64,000 nucleotides of DNA from Nocardia sp. CDC159. GTDB taxonomy: Bacteria > Actinomycetota > Actinomycetes > Mycobacteriales > Mycobacteriaceae. The position numbers were made by a program, and so were the translations under genes. Shown piece by piece: positions 1 to 9,347 of the stretch. Below the pieces are notes generated by a model, which worked only from the letters and a program-made list of their open reading frames with translations, ran no database searches and was not told where the DNA came from. The stretch covers positions 547,831-611,830 of the forward strand of contig NZ_JAMRXH010000003.1 of the NCBI RefSeq assembly GCF_023740735.1. Direction: 5' to 3'. Position 1 is the first letter of the stretch. Every line of letters starts with the position of its first letter.

Positions 1-352
1 CGACCGATCCCACGGTGGGCAGCGGCGGAACCGCGTGCATCGCCGGTCTCTCCCGTTGCGCCGCGGCCGCGGCCAGCACCACCGCCACCAGCCCCACGGC
101 GGCGATCACGATCAGCCCGCGCCGCCCCGGATCCCAGCGGGTCCCGCGCAATCGCTGGGGCACGAATCGCTCATGCCAGACAGATCCGCCGTCGGCCGGT
201 TCGCTCAGCCACTGGGGCGTTCGAGGCCCCTCGTCGTAGCGATCGTCGTCCCGACCGACCGATTCCTCGAGATCCCATCGCCCGCCGTGAGCCGCCCGGC
301 CGCCGTCCAGCGCTCCCAGCCGCTCTCGCACCCGCTCGTCATCTCGCGCCAT
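1..352 (-). CDS. comEA: ComEA family helix-hairpin-helix DNA-binding protein, N-terminal part (cut by window edge)
   Basis: Only the first 117 codons are inside the window; the frame stays open to base 1. The ATG at 352 gives a charged cytoplasmic N-terminus (MARDDERVRERLGALDGG), then a linker with W and R residues and one hydrophobic segment (about residues 83-98, LIVIAAVGLVAVVLAA), followed by the start of an extracytoplasmic region. A single N-terminal membrane anchor before a helix-hairpin-helix domain is the ComEA plan; the DNA-binding domain itself would lie outside the window. The assignment rests mainly on synteny: in M. tuberculosis comEA (Rv2415c) stands close to degV and octT, as here. 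ComEA binds incoming DNA in competence systems; its role in actinobacteria is unproven. Confidence 0.6.
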   Translation of the reverse strand, partial: MARDDERVRERLGALDGGRAAHGGRWDLEESVGRDDDRYDEGPRTPQWLSEPADGGSVWHERFVPQRLRGTRWDPGRRGLIVIAAVGLVAVVLAAAAAQRERPAMHAVPPLPTVGSV

Positions 353-446
353 GCCGACACGCTAGGCCCGGCCCGCACCCCTCCCCCGCTCTCGACCTGG
401 GCTTTCAGAAAGTCTGTGGATAAAACCTTCGCTGTGGACAACTCGC

Positions 447-1058
447 TCAGCGGGCGAGCGGATCGGCCCCGATCCGATTCGGCCACTGGACATCCGGGAC
501 GGCGTCGACCAGGGCGGATGCCCCGGCGGCCACGGCGGTGGCGGTGTCGAGGTCGAGATGCAATTCGATATCGGGATCGGCCGCGGGACCGTCGTGATGG
601 GTGATCTCGTCCTCGACGACCACGTGGAATACGGTGTCCCCGATGCGCACGGTCGCGGTACCCCGGCCGAGCTGCTCCGCAATCGCCCGCCCGAGCGGCA
701 GCGCGAACCAGTGCGCGCGCACGGCATCGGTCGCACGGCGCTCCCCGAGCACCCTTGTCCCCCAGGTCGACAGCGCCTCGAGGACGGGCCGCAAGGCCAT
801 TCCGGCCGCGGTGAGCTCGTAGACCGTGGTCGAGGCGCGCGGGCCGAGGCGCTGGCGGGTCAGGATGCCGTCGCGTTCGAGATCCCGGAGCCGGGCGGCG
901 AGCATATCGGTGCTGATGCCGGGCAGATCGGCGAACAGATCGCTGTAACGGCGTGGACCCGAACACAATTCGCGCACCACCAGCAGGCTCCAGCGGTCGC
1001 CGACGATGTCGAGGGCGCGGCTGGCGGCGCAGTAGTGGTCGTAGCTTCGGCGTGGCAC
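447..1058 (-). CDS. HxlR-family transcriptional regulator with C-terminal SCP2-like region
   Basis: A 203-residue protein. Residues about 5-100 form a winged helix of the HxlR type (CAASRALDIVGDRWSLLVV, then LRDLERDGILTRQ and the wing RASTTVYELTAAG). Residues about 115-200 form a small alpha/beta domain like the sterol-carrier/ligand-binding tail found in many actinobacterial HxlR proteins. It is divergent from the aminotransferase gene at 1151, with 92 bp between the starts. Two near-perfect palindromes in that gap (1079-1114) are the obvious binding sites, so autoregulation and control of the aminotransferase are likely (inference). Ligand unknown. Confidence 0.85.
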   Translation of the reverse strand: MPRRSYDHYCAASRALDIVGDRWSLLVVRELCSGPRRYSDLFADLPGISTDMLAARLRDLERDGILTRQRLGPRASTTVYELTAAGMALRPVLEALSTWGTRVLGERRATDAVRAHWFALPLGRAIAEQLGRGTATVRIGDTVFHVVVEDEITHHDGPAADPDIELHLDLDTATAVAAGASALVDAVPDVQWPNRIGADPLAR

Positions 1059-1078
1059 GCCCCCACTGTAGCGTGATG

Positions 1079-1114
1079 CTTGGAAATTCCAAGTGCATAC
1101 TTGGAGATTCCAAG
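1079..1114. promoter_or_regulatory. Twin 15-bp palindromic operators for the HxlR regulator
   Basis: CTTGGAAATTCCAAG at 1079-1093 and CTTGGAGATTCCAAG at 1100-1114. The copies differ at one base and their starts are 21 bp apart, two helical turns, so two dimers could sit on the same DNA face. They fill the gap between divergent genes starting at 1058 and 1151. Dyad sites of this size are normal for HxlR dimers; the assignment to this regulator is by position. Confidence 0.7.
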
Positions 1115-1150
1115 TAGAGTGTCCGGCAGGCTCACCGAGAAGGGACGTTC

Positions 1151-2362
1151 ATGCAGGTCAAGCAGTCGAGCAAGCTGGCGGGAGTGTCATACGAGATTCG
1201 CGGGCCGGTGGCCGAGCACGCGGCACGGCTGGAGGCCGAGGGTCATCACGTGGTCAAGCTCAACACCGGCAGCCCGGCACTGTTCGGTTTCGAGGCGCCC
1301 GCGGAGATCCTGCAGGACATCGTCCGCAATCTGCCGAATTCGAGCGGCTACTGCACCTCGAAGGGCCTGTTGTCGGCGCGGCGCGCGGTGGTGCAGTACT
1401 ACCAGACGCTGGGCCTGTCCGACGTCGACGTCGAGGAGGTGTTCCTGGGCAACGGCGTCTCCGAACTGATCATGATGGCGATGACGGCGCTGCTGGAGAA
1501 CGGCGACGAAGTCCTCGTCCCCGCACCGGATTTCCCGCTGTGGACCGCCTCGACCACGCTCAACGGCGGCCGTCCCGTGCATTATCTGTGCGACGAGGCG
1601 TCGGACTGGTATCCGGACCTGGCCGATATCGAGGCGAAGATCACCGACCGCACCCGCGCGATCGTCATCATCAACCCGAACAACCCCACCGGCGCGGTGT
1701 ATCCGCCGGAGGTGCTGCGCCAGATCCTCGAAATCGCGCGCCGCCACCACCTCGTGGTGTTCTCCGACGAGATCTACGACAAGGTCCGCTACGACGGCTC
1801 CACCCATACCGCGACCGCCGCGCTGGCCCCCGACCTGCTCTGTTTGACCTTCTCCGGTCTGTCGAAGTCCTACCGCTGCGCGGGCTTTCGGTCCGGCTGG
1901 CTGGTGGTCTCGGGCCCGACCCAGCACGCGGAGAACTATCTGGAGGGCCTGACCATGCTGGCCGGACTGCGGCTGTGCGCGAATGTGCCCGCGCAGCAGG
2001 CGATTCAGGCCGCACTCGGCGGGCATCAGAGCATCAACGACCTCGTCCTGCCCGGCGGCAGGCTGCGCGAACAGAGCGAACGCGCCTGGGAAGCGCTCAA
2101 CGCCATTCCCGGCGTGTCCTGCGTGAAGCCCAAGGGCGCCCTCTATGCCTTCCCCCGGATCGATCTGGACATGTATCCGATCCACGACGACGAACAGTTC
2201 GTCCTGGATCTGCTGCTGCAGGAGAAGCTGCACATCGTGCAGGGCACCGGCTTCAATTGGCCGCGCCCCGACCACTTCCGCATTCTGACCCTCCCGCATG
2301 CCGACGACCTCGAGGCCATCATCGAGCGCATCGGCCGCTTCCTCGCGACCTACAAGCAGTGA
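1151..2362 (+). CDS. Class I/II aminotransferase, alanine transaminase (AlaA/AlaT) type
   Basis: A 403-residue fold-type I PLP enzyme. Visible: the substrate loop KLNTGSPALFGF (residues 36-47), NPNNPTG (175-181), FSDEIY with the PLP-ring aspartate (D206), and SGLSKSYRCAGFRSGW with the PLP lysine at K239. This signature and length match glutamate-pyruvate aminotransferases (E. coli AlaA, mycobacterial Rv0337c type), which move amino groups between alanine and 2-oxoglutarate. The ATG at 1151 follows the twin HxlR operators by 36 bp. The gene lies between comEA and degV, where mycobacteria carry eis instead, so this three-gene patch looks like an insertion into the conserved block. Substrate is inferred from family likeness. 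Confidence 0.85.
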   Translation: MQVKQSSKLAGVSYEIRGPVAEHAARLEAEGHHVVKLNTGSPALFGFEAPAEILQDIVRNLPNSSGYCTSKGLLSARRAVVQYYQTLGLSDVDVEEVFLGNGVSELIMMAMTALLENGDEVLVPAPDFPLWTASTTLNGGRPVHYLCDEASDWYPDLADIEAKITDRTRAIVIINPNNPTGAVYPPEVLRQILEIARRHHLVVFSDEIYDKVRYDGSTHTATAALAPDLLCLTFSGLSKSYRCAGFRSGWLVVSGPTQHAENYLEGLTMLAGLRLCANVPAQQAIQAALGGHQSINDLVLPGGRLREQSERAWEALNAIPGVSCVKPKGALYAFPRIDLDMYPIHDDEQFVLDLLLQEKLHIVQGTGFNWPRPDHFRILTLPHADDLEAIIERIGRFLATYKQ

Positions 2363-2364
2363 GC

Positions 2365-2563
<199 letters not shown>

Positions 2564-2630
2564 TCGCGGTCGGCAGGTGCCGATTCTTCGAAGGGCGGTC
2601 CAGACCGGCGATCGACGAAACCCGAATGGG

Positions 2631-3476
2631 CTAACGCCCGCACCCGCCCGGCACCACCAGCACCCCCACCGCGCCCGGGCCCAGATGCACGGCGAGGGCG
2701 GGGCCGAATTCCGTGGTGATCAGCTCGTGGATGCCCGGGATGAGCTCGGTGAGCTGGGCGGTGAGGGTTTCGGCGGCCTCGGCGGCGCCCAGGTGTTGGA
2801 CGGCGACCGCGGCGCCGTCCTCGCCCGCGGCGTCGACGGCGGCGGCGATCAGTTTGGTGAACGCCTTGGAGCGGGTGCGTGCCTTCTCGCGCAATTCCAA
2901 ACGGCCGTCGATGATCTGCAGGATGGGCTTGGTGACCAGTTCGGTACCGAAGAAGGCGGCGGCGGTGCTCAGGCGGCCGCCACGGCGCAACTGTTCGGTG
3001 CGGTTGACGACGATGAAGGCGCGCCCGCGACCGGCGGCCGCGACGGCGGTGTCGTAGACGATGTCGAGGGCGGCACCGGTCGCGGCCCGGCGGGCGGCGG
3101 CCAGGGCGGGCAGGCCGGTTCCGAGTCCGGCGCTGAGCGAATCCACCAGGCGCACCCGCTCGCCCGCGTCCATATCGCGGATCGCCTGCCGACCGGCCGC
3201 CCAGGTGGCCGAGAGCTGGCGGGAGATGTGCACGGCCACCACGCCGTCGCCATTGCTGCGCTCCAGCGCCCGCTCGTAGGCCGCGCGCAGTTCGCCCGGA
3301 GAGGGCGCCGAGGTCGTCACCGCCGACGAGGTGTAGTCGATATCGCCGGTGTCGACGCCCTCGCGCAGCGCGCGATCGTCCACCAGCACGTGCAGGGGCA
3401 CCACCTCGATGCCCAGCTCGGCGACCGGTTCGGGCGGCAGGCTCGCCGCGGAGTCGGTCACGACCACAACGGCCAT
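2631..3476 (-). CDS. DegV family fatty-acid-binding protein
   Basis: A 281-residue protein with the DegV hallmarks: an N-terminal VVVVTDSAASLPPE segment, ISRQLSATWAAG in the middle (the family S-x-x-L-S-(G/A)-T-x-x-(A/S) motif), and RTEQLRRGGRLSTAAAF (consensus L-x-x-L-x-x-G-G-R-(L/I)). DegV/FakB proteins bind one fatty acid; in Firmicutes they present it to the kinase FakA. No FakA-like gene is visible here. It follows octT by 3 bp and is probably cotranscribed with it. The equivalent of Rv2417c by position. Confidence 0.85.
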   Translation of the reverse strand: MAVVVVTDSAASLPPEPVAELGIEVVPLHVLVDDRALREGVDTGDIDYTSSAVTTSAPSPGELRAAYERALERSNGDGVVAVHISRQLSATWAAGRQAIRDMDAGERVRLVDSLSAGLGTGLPALAAARRAATGAALDIVYDTAVAAAGRGRAFIVVNRTEQLRRGGRLSTAAAFFGTELVTKPILQIIDGRLELREKARTRSKAFTKLIAAAVDAAGEDGAAVAVQHLGAAEAAETLTAQLTELIPGIHELITTEFGPALAVHLGPGAVGVLVVPGGCGR

Positions 3477-3479
3477 GCG

Positions 3480-4706
3480 CTACCGCACCACGGTTGTGGC
3501 ATCGCCCCCGGCGCGTACCTCCGAGAGCACCTTGACCATGGCCCGCGCCACCGCGGTGTGCCCCTCCCAGCCCCAGTGGATGCCGTCGGGATTGGCCTCG
3601 CCGGAAAAGATGTTGTCGCGCACGGCATCACCCAGATCCACCAGCGGTACGCCGGTCGTCGCCGACCACGCGCGCAGCGCCCGCACCGCCGGTTCGCGGC
3701 CGGAGTGCACCCGGCCGTAGGCCGCGCAGTCGTGCACAGACGGCAGCACCGCGACCACCGGCAGCTCGGGACGCAACTGTGCCAGGGCGTTTCGGGACTG
3801 CTCCAGATAGTCGACGCTCACCCGCGGCGGCAGCGCGACGGGACGGCCCAGTTTCGACAGCCGCGGCTGCAACCACCCATAACTTGCCCGCACCCGGCGG
3901 CGCACCGCCGGTGGCCGGAGGTAGCGGATCAACTCCCGCAGCGCGGTGGGCAGCGGTGACGGCAGCGAATCCATGCCGCCAGTCGCGAATACCACCGCGC
4001 CCGCGCGGGGCACCGCCGCCCATACGCGCGGATCGCCGATCAGCGCCCAGTAGGCGTCGCGGCAGGTCCATCCGATCCGCGCCACCAGCTCCACATCCCA
4101 ATCCAATTCGGCCGCGACGAGGTTCGGCCAGATGCGCGGATCGTCGGCGGGCAGCCCGCCCTTGGGCCCGAAGTAGGCCAGCGAATCCGCGATGACCAGC
4201 AGCACCGGCCGCGAATCCGGACCGCTCGTCGCCGGATCCACCTGCGCGTCCGGAGCCGCGGCGGCGGGAACCACCACGGATGCCCCGTCGTCGTGAGCAG
4301 ATCCCTCGGCACGTGTCGGCTCCGCCTCGGCCGTGCTCGGAGTTTCGTCGCTGCCCGCGGTGTCCCGACCGACGGTCGCGTCGATGTGCGAGAAGTCCGG
4401 CTCGCTCCCCGGCGGTCCCGTCGACCCCCCGTCACCGCTCGCATCGTCTCCCCCACCCGTTTCCGGCCGCGGCGCAGCCGGTTCCGACGCGGACTCGCCG
4501 GACAGCACGTCGGGCAGCTGCCGCACCGGCCCCTCGGAGGCCTTGCGCAACAGTTCGTCCGATACCGCCCCGCCACGATCGTCCGCGGGCCCGCCGAACA
4601 GCGCGTCCGGCAGCTGCCGCACCGGCCCCTCCGAGGCCTTGCGCAGCAATTCGTCGGAAACCTGCCGGGGTTCCTCGTTCCGGGAGGAGGGTTTGTCAGA
4701 GGACAT
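3480..4706 (-). CDS. octT: Diglucosylglycerate octanoyltransferase (SGNH hydrolase family) with long repeat-bearing N-terminal extension
   Basis: 408 residues. The catalytic part is residues about 166-408 (243 residues, close to the usual OctT length): the first SGNH block [13 protein letters not shown] with the nucleophile at S175, [10 protein letters not shown] in the middle, and [17 protein letters not shown] near the end carrying the catalytic Asp-His. OctT octanoylates diglucosylglycerate during methylglucose lipopolysaccharide synthesis in mycobacteria; gpgP next door acts earlier in the same pathway. Unusual: residues 1-165 are an acidic, Pro/Ser/Ala-rich, probably disordered tail that contains [19 protein letters not shown] twice (residues 16-34 and 48-66). 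The ATG at 4706 lies inside the 3' end of gpgP (11-bp overlap), which supports translational coupling and the long form. Confidence 0.8.
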   Translation of the reverse strand: MSSDKPSSRNEEPRQVSDELLRKASEGPVRQLPDALFGGPADDRGGAVSDELLRKASEGPVRQLPDVLSGESASEPAAPRPETGGGDDASGDGGSTGPPGSEPDFSHIDATVGRDTAGSDETPSTAEAEPTRAEGSAHDDGASVVVPAAAAPDAQVDPATSGPDSRPVLLVIADSLAYFGPKGGLPADDPRIWPNLVAAELDWDVELVARIGWTCRDAYWALIGDPRVWAAVPRAGAVVFATGGMDSLPSPLPTALRELIRYLRPPAVRRRVRASYGWLQPRLSKLGRPVALPPRVSVDYLEQSRNALAQLRPELPVVAVLPSVHDCAAYGRVHSGREPAVRALRAWSATTGVPLVDLGDAVRDNIFSGEANPDGIHWGWEGHTAVARAMVKVLSEVRAGGDATTVVR

Positions 4707-5355
4707 CAGGTGCTACCTTCGCCGCCGCGTTCCACACATCCAGCCGCCAGCCGGGCTGCTCGATGCTCGGACCGTGGCTGCTCAGCTGCACCCAGCTGGT
4801 GTTGGCCAAACCACCCAGCACCGGCCAGTTCTTCTCCGGTAGTTCCAGCAGAGCCGCGGTCAGAGCCGCGATCAACCCGCCGTGCGCGACCAGGATGATG
4901 GTACGACCGGGCCAGTCGGTGCGCTCGGCGAACAACTCGCGCACCACCGGCAGCGCCCGGGTGCCGACCTCGATCTTGCTCTCCCCGCCGGGTGGGGTGA
5001 AGGTCGGATCCAACCGCCACGCCTGCCGCGCGCCCGGATACCGCGCATCCACCTCGAGATGGGTCAGGCCCTCCCACTCCCCCAGACTGGTCTCGCGCAG
5101 CCGCGGATCGCGCACCACCTCGAGCGAGGTGTGATCGGCCAGCGCCACCGCGGTGTCGTAGGCGCGGCGCAGATCCGAGGAGACGATGGCGATGGCCTCG
5201 CGCGAGACCAGTTCCCGCGCAGCGTCCTTGGCCTGACGGCGGCCGAGTTCGGACAGGTCGGTGTCCATCTGGCCCTGCATGCGATCACTGGCGTTCCATT
5301 CGGTCTGCCCGTGCCGCAGCAGGATCAAGCGGCGCACACCGGCGTGTCTGCTCAC
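4696..5355 (-). CDS. gpgP: Glucosyl-3-phosphoglycerate phosphatase
   Basis: 219 residues counted from GTG 5355, whose bases overlap the rsfS stop codon (GTGA). Histidine phosphatase superfamily: [10 protein letters not shown] with the catalytic H15, [40 protein letters not shown], and [17 protein letters not shown] with the second catalytic His. These blocks line up almost residue for residue with mycobacterial GpgP (Rv2419c, 223 aa), which dephosphorylates glucosyl-3-phosphoglycerate to glucosylglycerate in methylglucose lipopolysaccharide synthesis. A longer start upstream would run into rsfS and is not needed. Confidence 0.9.
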   Translation of the reverse strand: MSRHAGVRRLILLRHGQTEWNASDRMQGQMDTDLSELGRRQAKDAARELVSREAIAIVSSDLRRAYDTAVALADHTSLEVVRDPRLRETSLGEWEGLTHLEVDARYPGARQAWRLDPTFTPPGGESKIEVGTRALPVVRELFAERTDWPGRTIILVAHGGLIAALTAALLELPEKNWPVLGGLANTSWVQLSSHGPSIEQPGWRLDVWNAAAKVAPDVL

Positions 5356-5747
5356 TCGGTGTCTCCGGCGCGGTCGGTGCGCGGGTCGCCCAGTCCGGGC
5401 ACCGGAATCTCCGGGCAGTCCTTCCAAAGCCGTTCCAGCGCATAGAAATTGCGCTCATCACTGTGCTGGATGTGGACCACGACCTCGACGTAGTCGAGCA
5501 GCACCCAGCGACCCTCGCGGGTGCCCTCGCGCCGCACCGGCTTGTGCCCGGTCAGCCGCAGCTTCTCCTCCACGTTGTCGACGATCGCGTTGACCTGCCG
5601 CTCGTTCGGAGCCGAGGCGATCACGAAGCAGTCGGTGATCACCAACTGCTCGGAGACGTCGAGCACCACCACGTCGGATGCCAGCTTCTCGTCGGCCGCG
5701 AGCGCGGCCACCTGTGCGATGTCGACCGCTTCGGCGGATGCAGTCAT
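5352..5747 (-). CDS. rsfS: Ribosome silencing factor
   Basis: 131 residues, the normal RsfS size. The DUF143 fold is clear: [20 protein letters not shown], then [15 protein letters not shown] and the family signature [16 protein letters not shown] with [13 protein letters not shown] at the end. RsfS binds ribosomal protein L14 (uL14) and blocks joining of the 50S and 30S subunits when nutrients are short. The ATG at 5747 overlaps the nadD stop (ATGA) and its own stop overlaps the gpgP start, so nadD, rsfS and gpgP form one translationally coupled unit, as in mycobacteria. Confidence 0.95.
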   Translation of the reverse strand: MTASAEAVDIAQVAALAADEKLASDVVVLDVSEQLVITDCFVIASAPNERQVNAIVDNVEEKLRLTGHKPVRREGTREGRWVLLDYVEVVVHIQHSDERNFYALERLWKDCPEIPVPGLGDPRTDRAGDTE

Positions 5748-6385
5748 CCAGCTACCTTCCCGTTCCCATTCGGCACATACAGATGCCGCTTCGATATGTA
5801 CTGCACGACCCCGTCCGGAACGAGATACCACACCGGCCGACCCTCGGCGGCGCGTCGGCGACATTCGCTCGACGAGATCGCCAGGGCCGGTATCTCGATG
5901 ACGGTCACGGCATCGGCCGGGCTGTCGCGCAGATGCTCCGCGAGATGGTCGATGTTCAATTCGTATCCGGGACGGCTCACGCCGACGAATTTCGCCAGCT
6001 CGAACAGCTCCGCCCAATCCTGCCATGTCAGGATGCTGGCCAGCGCGTCCGCTCCGGTGATGAAGTACAGATCCGCGTCCGGATACAGTTCCTGCAGGTC
6101 GCGCAGGGTATCGACGGTGTAGGTCTCCTTGTCGCGGTCGATGTCGACCCGGCTCACCGAGAACCGCGGATTGGACGCGGTCGCGATGACCGTCATCAGA
6201 TATCGGTCCTCGGCGGCGCTGACCTTCTTGCGCGACTTCTGCCACGGCTGCCCGGTCGGCACGAAGATCACCTCGTCGAGCTCGAACCGATTGGCGACCT
6301 CGCTGGCGGCAACCAGATGCCCGTGATGGATGGGATCGAAGGTGCCACCCATCACGCCCAGTTTGCGCCGACCTGTCTGTTGCAC
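5744..6385 (-). CDS. nadD: Nicotinate-nucleotide adenylyltransferase
   Basis: 213 residues from the GTG at 6385, which gives an N-terminus ([18 protein letters not shown]) like mycobacterial NadD. Nucleotidyltransferase motifs: [12 protein letters not shown] (13-24, the HxGH-type ATP site) and the C-terminal ISSSECR block. TGADALASI and [10 protein letters not shown] are also family landmarks. NadD adenylylates nicotinate mononucleotide to deamido-NAD in NAD synthesis. The nadD-rsfS pairing is widespread in bacteria. The upstream open frame continues well beyond but has no coding character, so the internal GTG was chosen. Confidence 0.95.
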   Translation of the reverse strand: MQQTGRRKLGVMGGTFDPIHHGHLVAASEVANRFELDEVIFVPTGQPWQKSRKKVSAAEDRYLMTVIATASNPRFSVSRVDIDRDKETYTVDTLRDLQELYPDADLYFITGADALASILTWQDWAELFELAKFVGVSRPGYELNIDHLAEHLRDSPADAVTVIEIPALAISSSECRRRAAEGRPVWYLVPDGVVQYISKRHLYVPNGNGKVAG

Positions 6386-6417
6386 AAACGCCGAGCTTAA
6401 CGACCGGTTACCGGCGC

Positions 6418-6750
6418 TCAGCCGGCGGGCCGCCGGGATTTCGGCAGTTTCGCCACGATCGCGTCGTAGGACATATCGATCAGCTCGCGCAGCTCGTCGA
6501 GCGGGACCGCGCCGCCGAGCCGGATGGTGTTCCAGCCGTAGCGGCCGATATAGGCCGACGGCGTCACATCGTCGGGGTAGACCCGCACGAGTTCGTCGGC
6601 CTCCTCGCGGTCGCGCCCACATTTGAGGGTGACCGAGTCCGCGCCCACGAATGCGAAGATCTTGTCGCCGACCTTGGCGACCACATCGCTCTCCCACGGC
6701 TCGTCCTCGTGCGCCCCGGGCTTGGACAGGCAGTACGGCATCAGGTCCAT
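6418..6750 (-). CDS. MmcQ/YjbR family DNA-binding-like protein
   Basis: A 110-residue protein with the MmcQ/YjbR (CyaY-like fold) pattern: [20 protein letters not shown] near the start, [16 protein letters not shown], then [27 protein letters not shown] and a closing helix [17 protein letters not shown]. Proteins of this family are called DNA-binding on structural grounds; no cellular role is established. It lies 9 bp after the VWA gene and 32 bp before nadD on the same strand, so cotranscription is likely. A second, distinct member is at 42077-42424. Confidence 0.85.
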   Translation of the reverse strand: MDLMPYCLSKPGAHEDEPWESDVVAKVGDKIFAFVGADSVTLKCGRDREEADELVRVYPDDVTPSAYIGRYGWNTIRLGGAVPLDELRELIDMSYDAIVAKLPKSRRPAG

Positions 6751-6759
6751 ATGCGCAGG

Positions 6760-8229
6760 CTAGACGGGGAGCAGTCGGCTCACGACGGCGGTCAGTTGCC
6801 GGGCCGAGCGGCATTCGTGCATCTCGACGATCTCGGCGTAGCGGCGTGCGGCGGAATCGCCGGTGCCCCACATCTTCTCGGCCTCCGGATTGAGCCAGTA
6901 CGCATGCTTGGCCACGCCGGCCAGTTCGCGCAGGGTGTCCAGGGCCGGATCGCGGTAGTTGGTGCGGGCGTCGCCGAGGATCAGCAGCGAGGATCGGCTC
7001 GTCACCGTCTCGGGGAAGTCCGCGGCGAATCCGCGCAGCGCGGCGCCGTAATCGGAGTGGCCCTCGAAACCGACCACCTTCGTCTCGGTGAAGATGCGGC
7101 GGGTCACCTGGTCCAGCGGGGTCACCTGATCGAAGAGGTGGGTGACCTCGTCGACCTGGTCCACGAAGGCGAAGATCCGCACCCGCGAGAACTGTTCGCG
7201 CAGCGAGTTCACCAGCATCATGGTGAAGCTGGAGAATCCGGCCACCGAACCCGAGATGTCGCACAGCAGCACCAGATCCGGCCGGGTGGGCCGCGGCTTG
7301 CGCGCGGCCAACTTGATCGGCACGCCGCCGGTCGACATCGACTTGCGCAGCGTCTTGCGCAGATCGATCTCGCCGCGGCGGGCGCGGCGGCGGCGCGCGG
7401 CCAACCGGGCGGCCAGCACCCGGGCCAGGCGCTGACTGCCGCGGCGCAGCTCGGCCAGTTCGTTCTCCGAGATGCGCAGGAAGTCGGCGTCCTCGGCCTG
7501 GCGCTGCACGCCGTAGGTCGCGACGCGGTCGCGGCCGATGCGCTCGGCGACGCGGCGGCGGGTCTCGGCCTCGACGGTGCCGCGGAAGTCGCGGATGCGC
7601 TGGCGGGCCGCGCGCCGGGCGACCTCGGTGTCGAAGTCCGTCGTGTCTCCTCCCGCGGCCAATCCGGCGAGGATCTTGCTGACCAGCAGCTCCGGCTGCA
7701 GGTCCTTCAGGGTCTGATACGCCGAGAACGACGGGCCGTTGGCGGACTGGTACTGACCCATCTGTTCGACCATCTGCGCCGCCAGCTCCTGCAGTTCACG
7801 CGTCCGCTCGCCCGAGGGGTCGGCGGCGAGCAACTGCGCCAGCATCTTTCGCAGTTCGATGATGTCGATCTCGCCGTCGGACCGGCGCGGGATCTCCACC
7901 TGCCGTGCGCCGGCCCGTTCGCCCAGCGCCGCCGGAAACCACAGGTCGAACAGGCCGTCGAAGGTGGTGCGCTGGGTGGTGCGGCGCAGCAGGGCGCAGG
8001 CCAGGCCCTCGCGCAGCATCTCGCGATCCATGAGGTCCAGGACAGTGAGAACCTGTCCGGCATCGACGGTTTCGGACGGGCCGACCGCGATCCCGCGGGC
8101 GCGCAGGGCTTCCACGAAGCCGACGAGGTGACCCGATAGACCGTGCGGCGCAAGCGGTTCCGGCTCCTCGTTCGCGCGCCCGCGCAGCGCCGCGGAGACC
8201 AGTGCGCGGGCTGGGCTGCGCCTGGTCAT
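6760..8229 (-). CDS. CoxE-like VWA domain protein, partner of a MoxR ATPase
   Basis: 489 residues. The C-terminal third is a von Willebrand A domain with the metal-ion-dependent adhesion site written as [13 protein letters not shown] (D-x-S-G-S), followed by FVDQVDEV and [14 protein letters not shown]. The N-terminal two thirds are a helical CoxE-type region rich in Arg (residues about 220-300). Such proteins work with MoxR AAA+ ATPases in metal insertion or protein remodelling; the moxR gene starts the pair just upstream, with a single base between its stop and this ATG. No carbon monoxide dehydrogenase genes are in view, so the client is unknown. Confidence 0.85.
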   Translation of the reverse strand: MTRRSPARALVSAALRGRANEEPEPLAPHGLSGHLVGFVEALRARGIAVGPSETVDAGQVLTVLDLMDREMLREGLACALLRRTTQRTTFDGLFDLWFPAALGERAGARQVEIPRRSDGEIDIIELRKMLAQLLAADPSGERTRELQELAAQMVEQMGQYQSANGPSFSAYQTLKDLQPELLVSKILAGLAAGGDTTDFDTEVARRAARQRIRDFRGTVEAETRRRVAERIGRDRVATYGVQRQAEDADFLRISENELAELRRGSQRLARVLAARLAARRRRARRGEIDLRKTLRKSMSTGGVPIKLAARKPRPTRPDLVLLCDISGSVAGFSSFTMMLVNSLREQFSRVRIFAFVDQVDEVTHLFDQVTPLDQVTRRIFTETKVVGFEGHSDYGAALRGFAADFPETVTSRSSLLILGDARTNYRDPALDTLRELAGVAKHAYWLNPEAEKMWGTGDSAARRYAEIVEMHECRSARQLTAVVSRLLPV

Positions 8230-8230
8230 C

Positions 8231-9106
8231 TCAGGCCAGCTTCAGCTCGGCCAGCGCGCGCTGGTGATCGCTCTGATGTTTGAGCACCACGCCGAGGGTG
8301 GCGCGCACGGTCTTGTCGTCGAGATCCTTCAGACCCAGCGCCAGCAGCGTGCGGCCCCAGTCGATGGATTCGGCCACCGAGGGCAGCTTCTTGAGCTGCA
8401 TACCGCGCAGCACGTGCACCACCCGGACCAGCTGCGCGGCGACCGCGGGCTTCAGCTCGGGTACCCGGCTGGCCAGGATGCGCCGTTCGAGTTCCTCGTC
8501 CGGGAAGTCGATGTGCAGATACAGGCAGCGGCGCTTGAGGGCCTCGGACAGTTCGCGGGTGGCGTTGGAGGTGAGCACCGTGAAGGGGCGCCGCGCCGCG
8601 GTGATGGTGCCGAGCTCGGGCACGGTCACGGCGAAATCGCTGAGCACCTCGAGCATCAGGCCCTCGATCTCGACGTCGGCCTTGTCGGCCTCGTCGATCA
8701 GCAGCACGGTCGGGTCGGTGCGCCGGATCGCGGTCAGCAGCGGACGCGACAGCAGGAACTCCTCGCTGAAGACGTCGGCCTTGGTCTCCTCCCAGCCGTT
8801 CTCGCTGGAGGCCTGAATGCGCAGGATCTGCTTGGCGTGGTTCCACTCGTAGAGCGCCCGCGCCTCATCGATCCCCTCGTAGCACTGCAGCCGCACCAGC
8901 TCCGCCCCCGCGACCTGGGCGACGGCCCGGGCCAGCTCGGTCTTGCCGACACCCGCCGGACCCTCGATCAGCAGCGGCTTACCGAGCCGATCGGCCAGGA
9001 ACACCGAGGTAGCGGTCGCCTTGTCCGACAGATAGCCGGTCGTCGCCAGCCGCGCGATCACATCGTCGACCGACGCGAAGATCGGCTCGTGCACTGCGGT
9101 CTGCAC
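8231..9106 (-). CDS. MoxR-type AAA+ ATPase
   Basis: 291 residues from GTG 9106, chosen because GGAGG lies 9 nt upstream; a more distant ATG at 9304 would translate the intergenic hairpin. Walker A is GPAGVGKT (residues 49-56), Walker B TVLLIDEADKADVEIEG, sensor 1 TVLTSNATRELSEAL, and an arginine finger lies in LKRRCLYLHIDFP. MoxR ATPases act as chaperones with VWA proteins, and the VWA gene follows after one base. It stands downstream of proA across a 241-bp gap that carries a large inverted repeat. Confidence 0.9.
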   Translation of the reverse strand: MQTAVHEPIFASVDDVIARLATTGYLSDKATATSVFLADRLGKPLLIEGPAGVGKTELARAVAQVAGAELVRLQCYEGIDEARALYEWNHAKQILRIQASSENGWEETKADVFSEEFLLSRPLLTAIRRTDPTVLLIDEADKADVEIEGLMLEVLSDFAVTVPELGTITAARRPFTVLTSNATRELSEALKRRCLYLHIDFPDEELERRILASRVPELKPAVAAQLVRVVHVLRGMQLKKLPSVAESIDWGRTLLALGLKDLDDKTVRATLGVVLKHQSDHQRALAELKLA

Positions 9107-9209
9107 AGTTGCGGTCCTCCTCGGGCCCGATGCATGAGGGTATGCACCGTAAAACATCTGTGATCGAAGGTACACGCTCTGTTTGATGGCCTCCGCTCCG
9201 CTCCGGCGG

Positions 9210-9299
9210 GTTCGCGGCCTCCATGTCTCGTCGTTCCGCGGTCGAGACTCGCGCTTCGCGCATGCGCTTCGACCGCGGAACGACGAGACGGCCGCGAAC
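9210..9299. repeat. Large interrupted inverted repeat between proA and moxR
   Basis: Inner arms: 21 bp at 9225-9245 (GTCTCGTCGTTCCGCGGTCGA) pair perfectly with 9269-9289, around a 23-nt loop that itself contains GCGC/TTCG hairpin pieces. Outer arms: GTTCGCGGCC at 9210-9219 pairs with GGCCGCGAAC at 9290-9299, with five extra bases on the left side. Both flanking genes read leftwards, so RNA made after proA would fold into a very stable stem. It could end or attenuate proA transcription, protect the message, or be a mobile palindromic repeat. No T-run follows on either side. Confidence 0.8.
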
Positions 9300-9347
9300 G
9301 GCACCCGTACGACTCGCTCGTGATCTGCCAGCAGATGAGCTCGCCCT

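Noticed and set aside
2577..3959. Long rightward frame opposite degV and octT
   Set aside because: High-GC antisense shadow; its translation is low-complexity (Gly/Arg-rich) and the minus-strand genes have clear family motifs.
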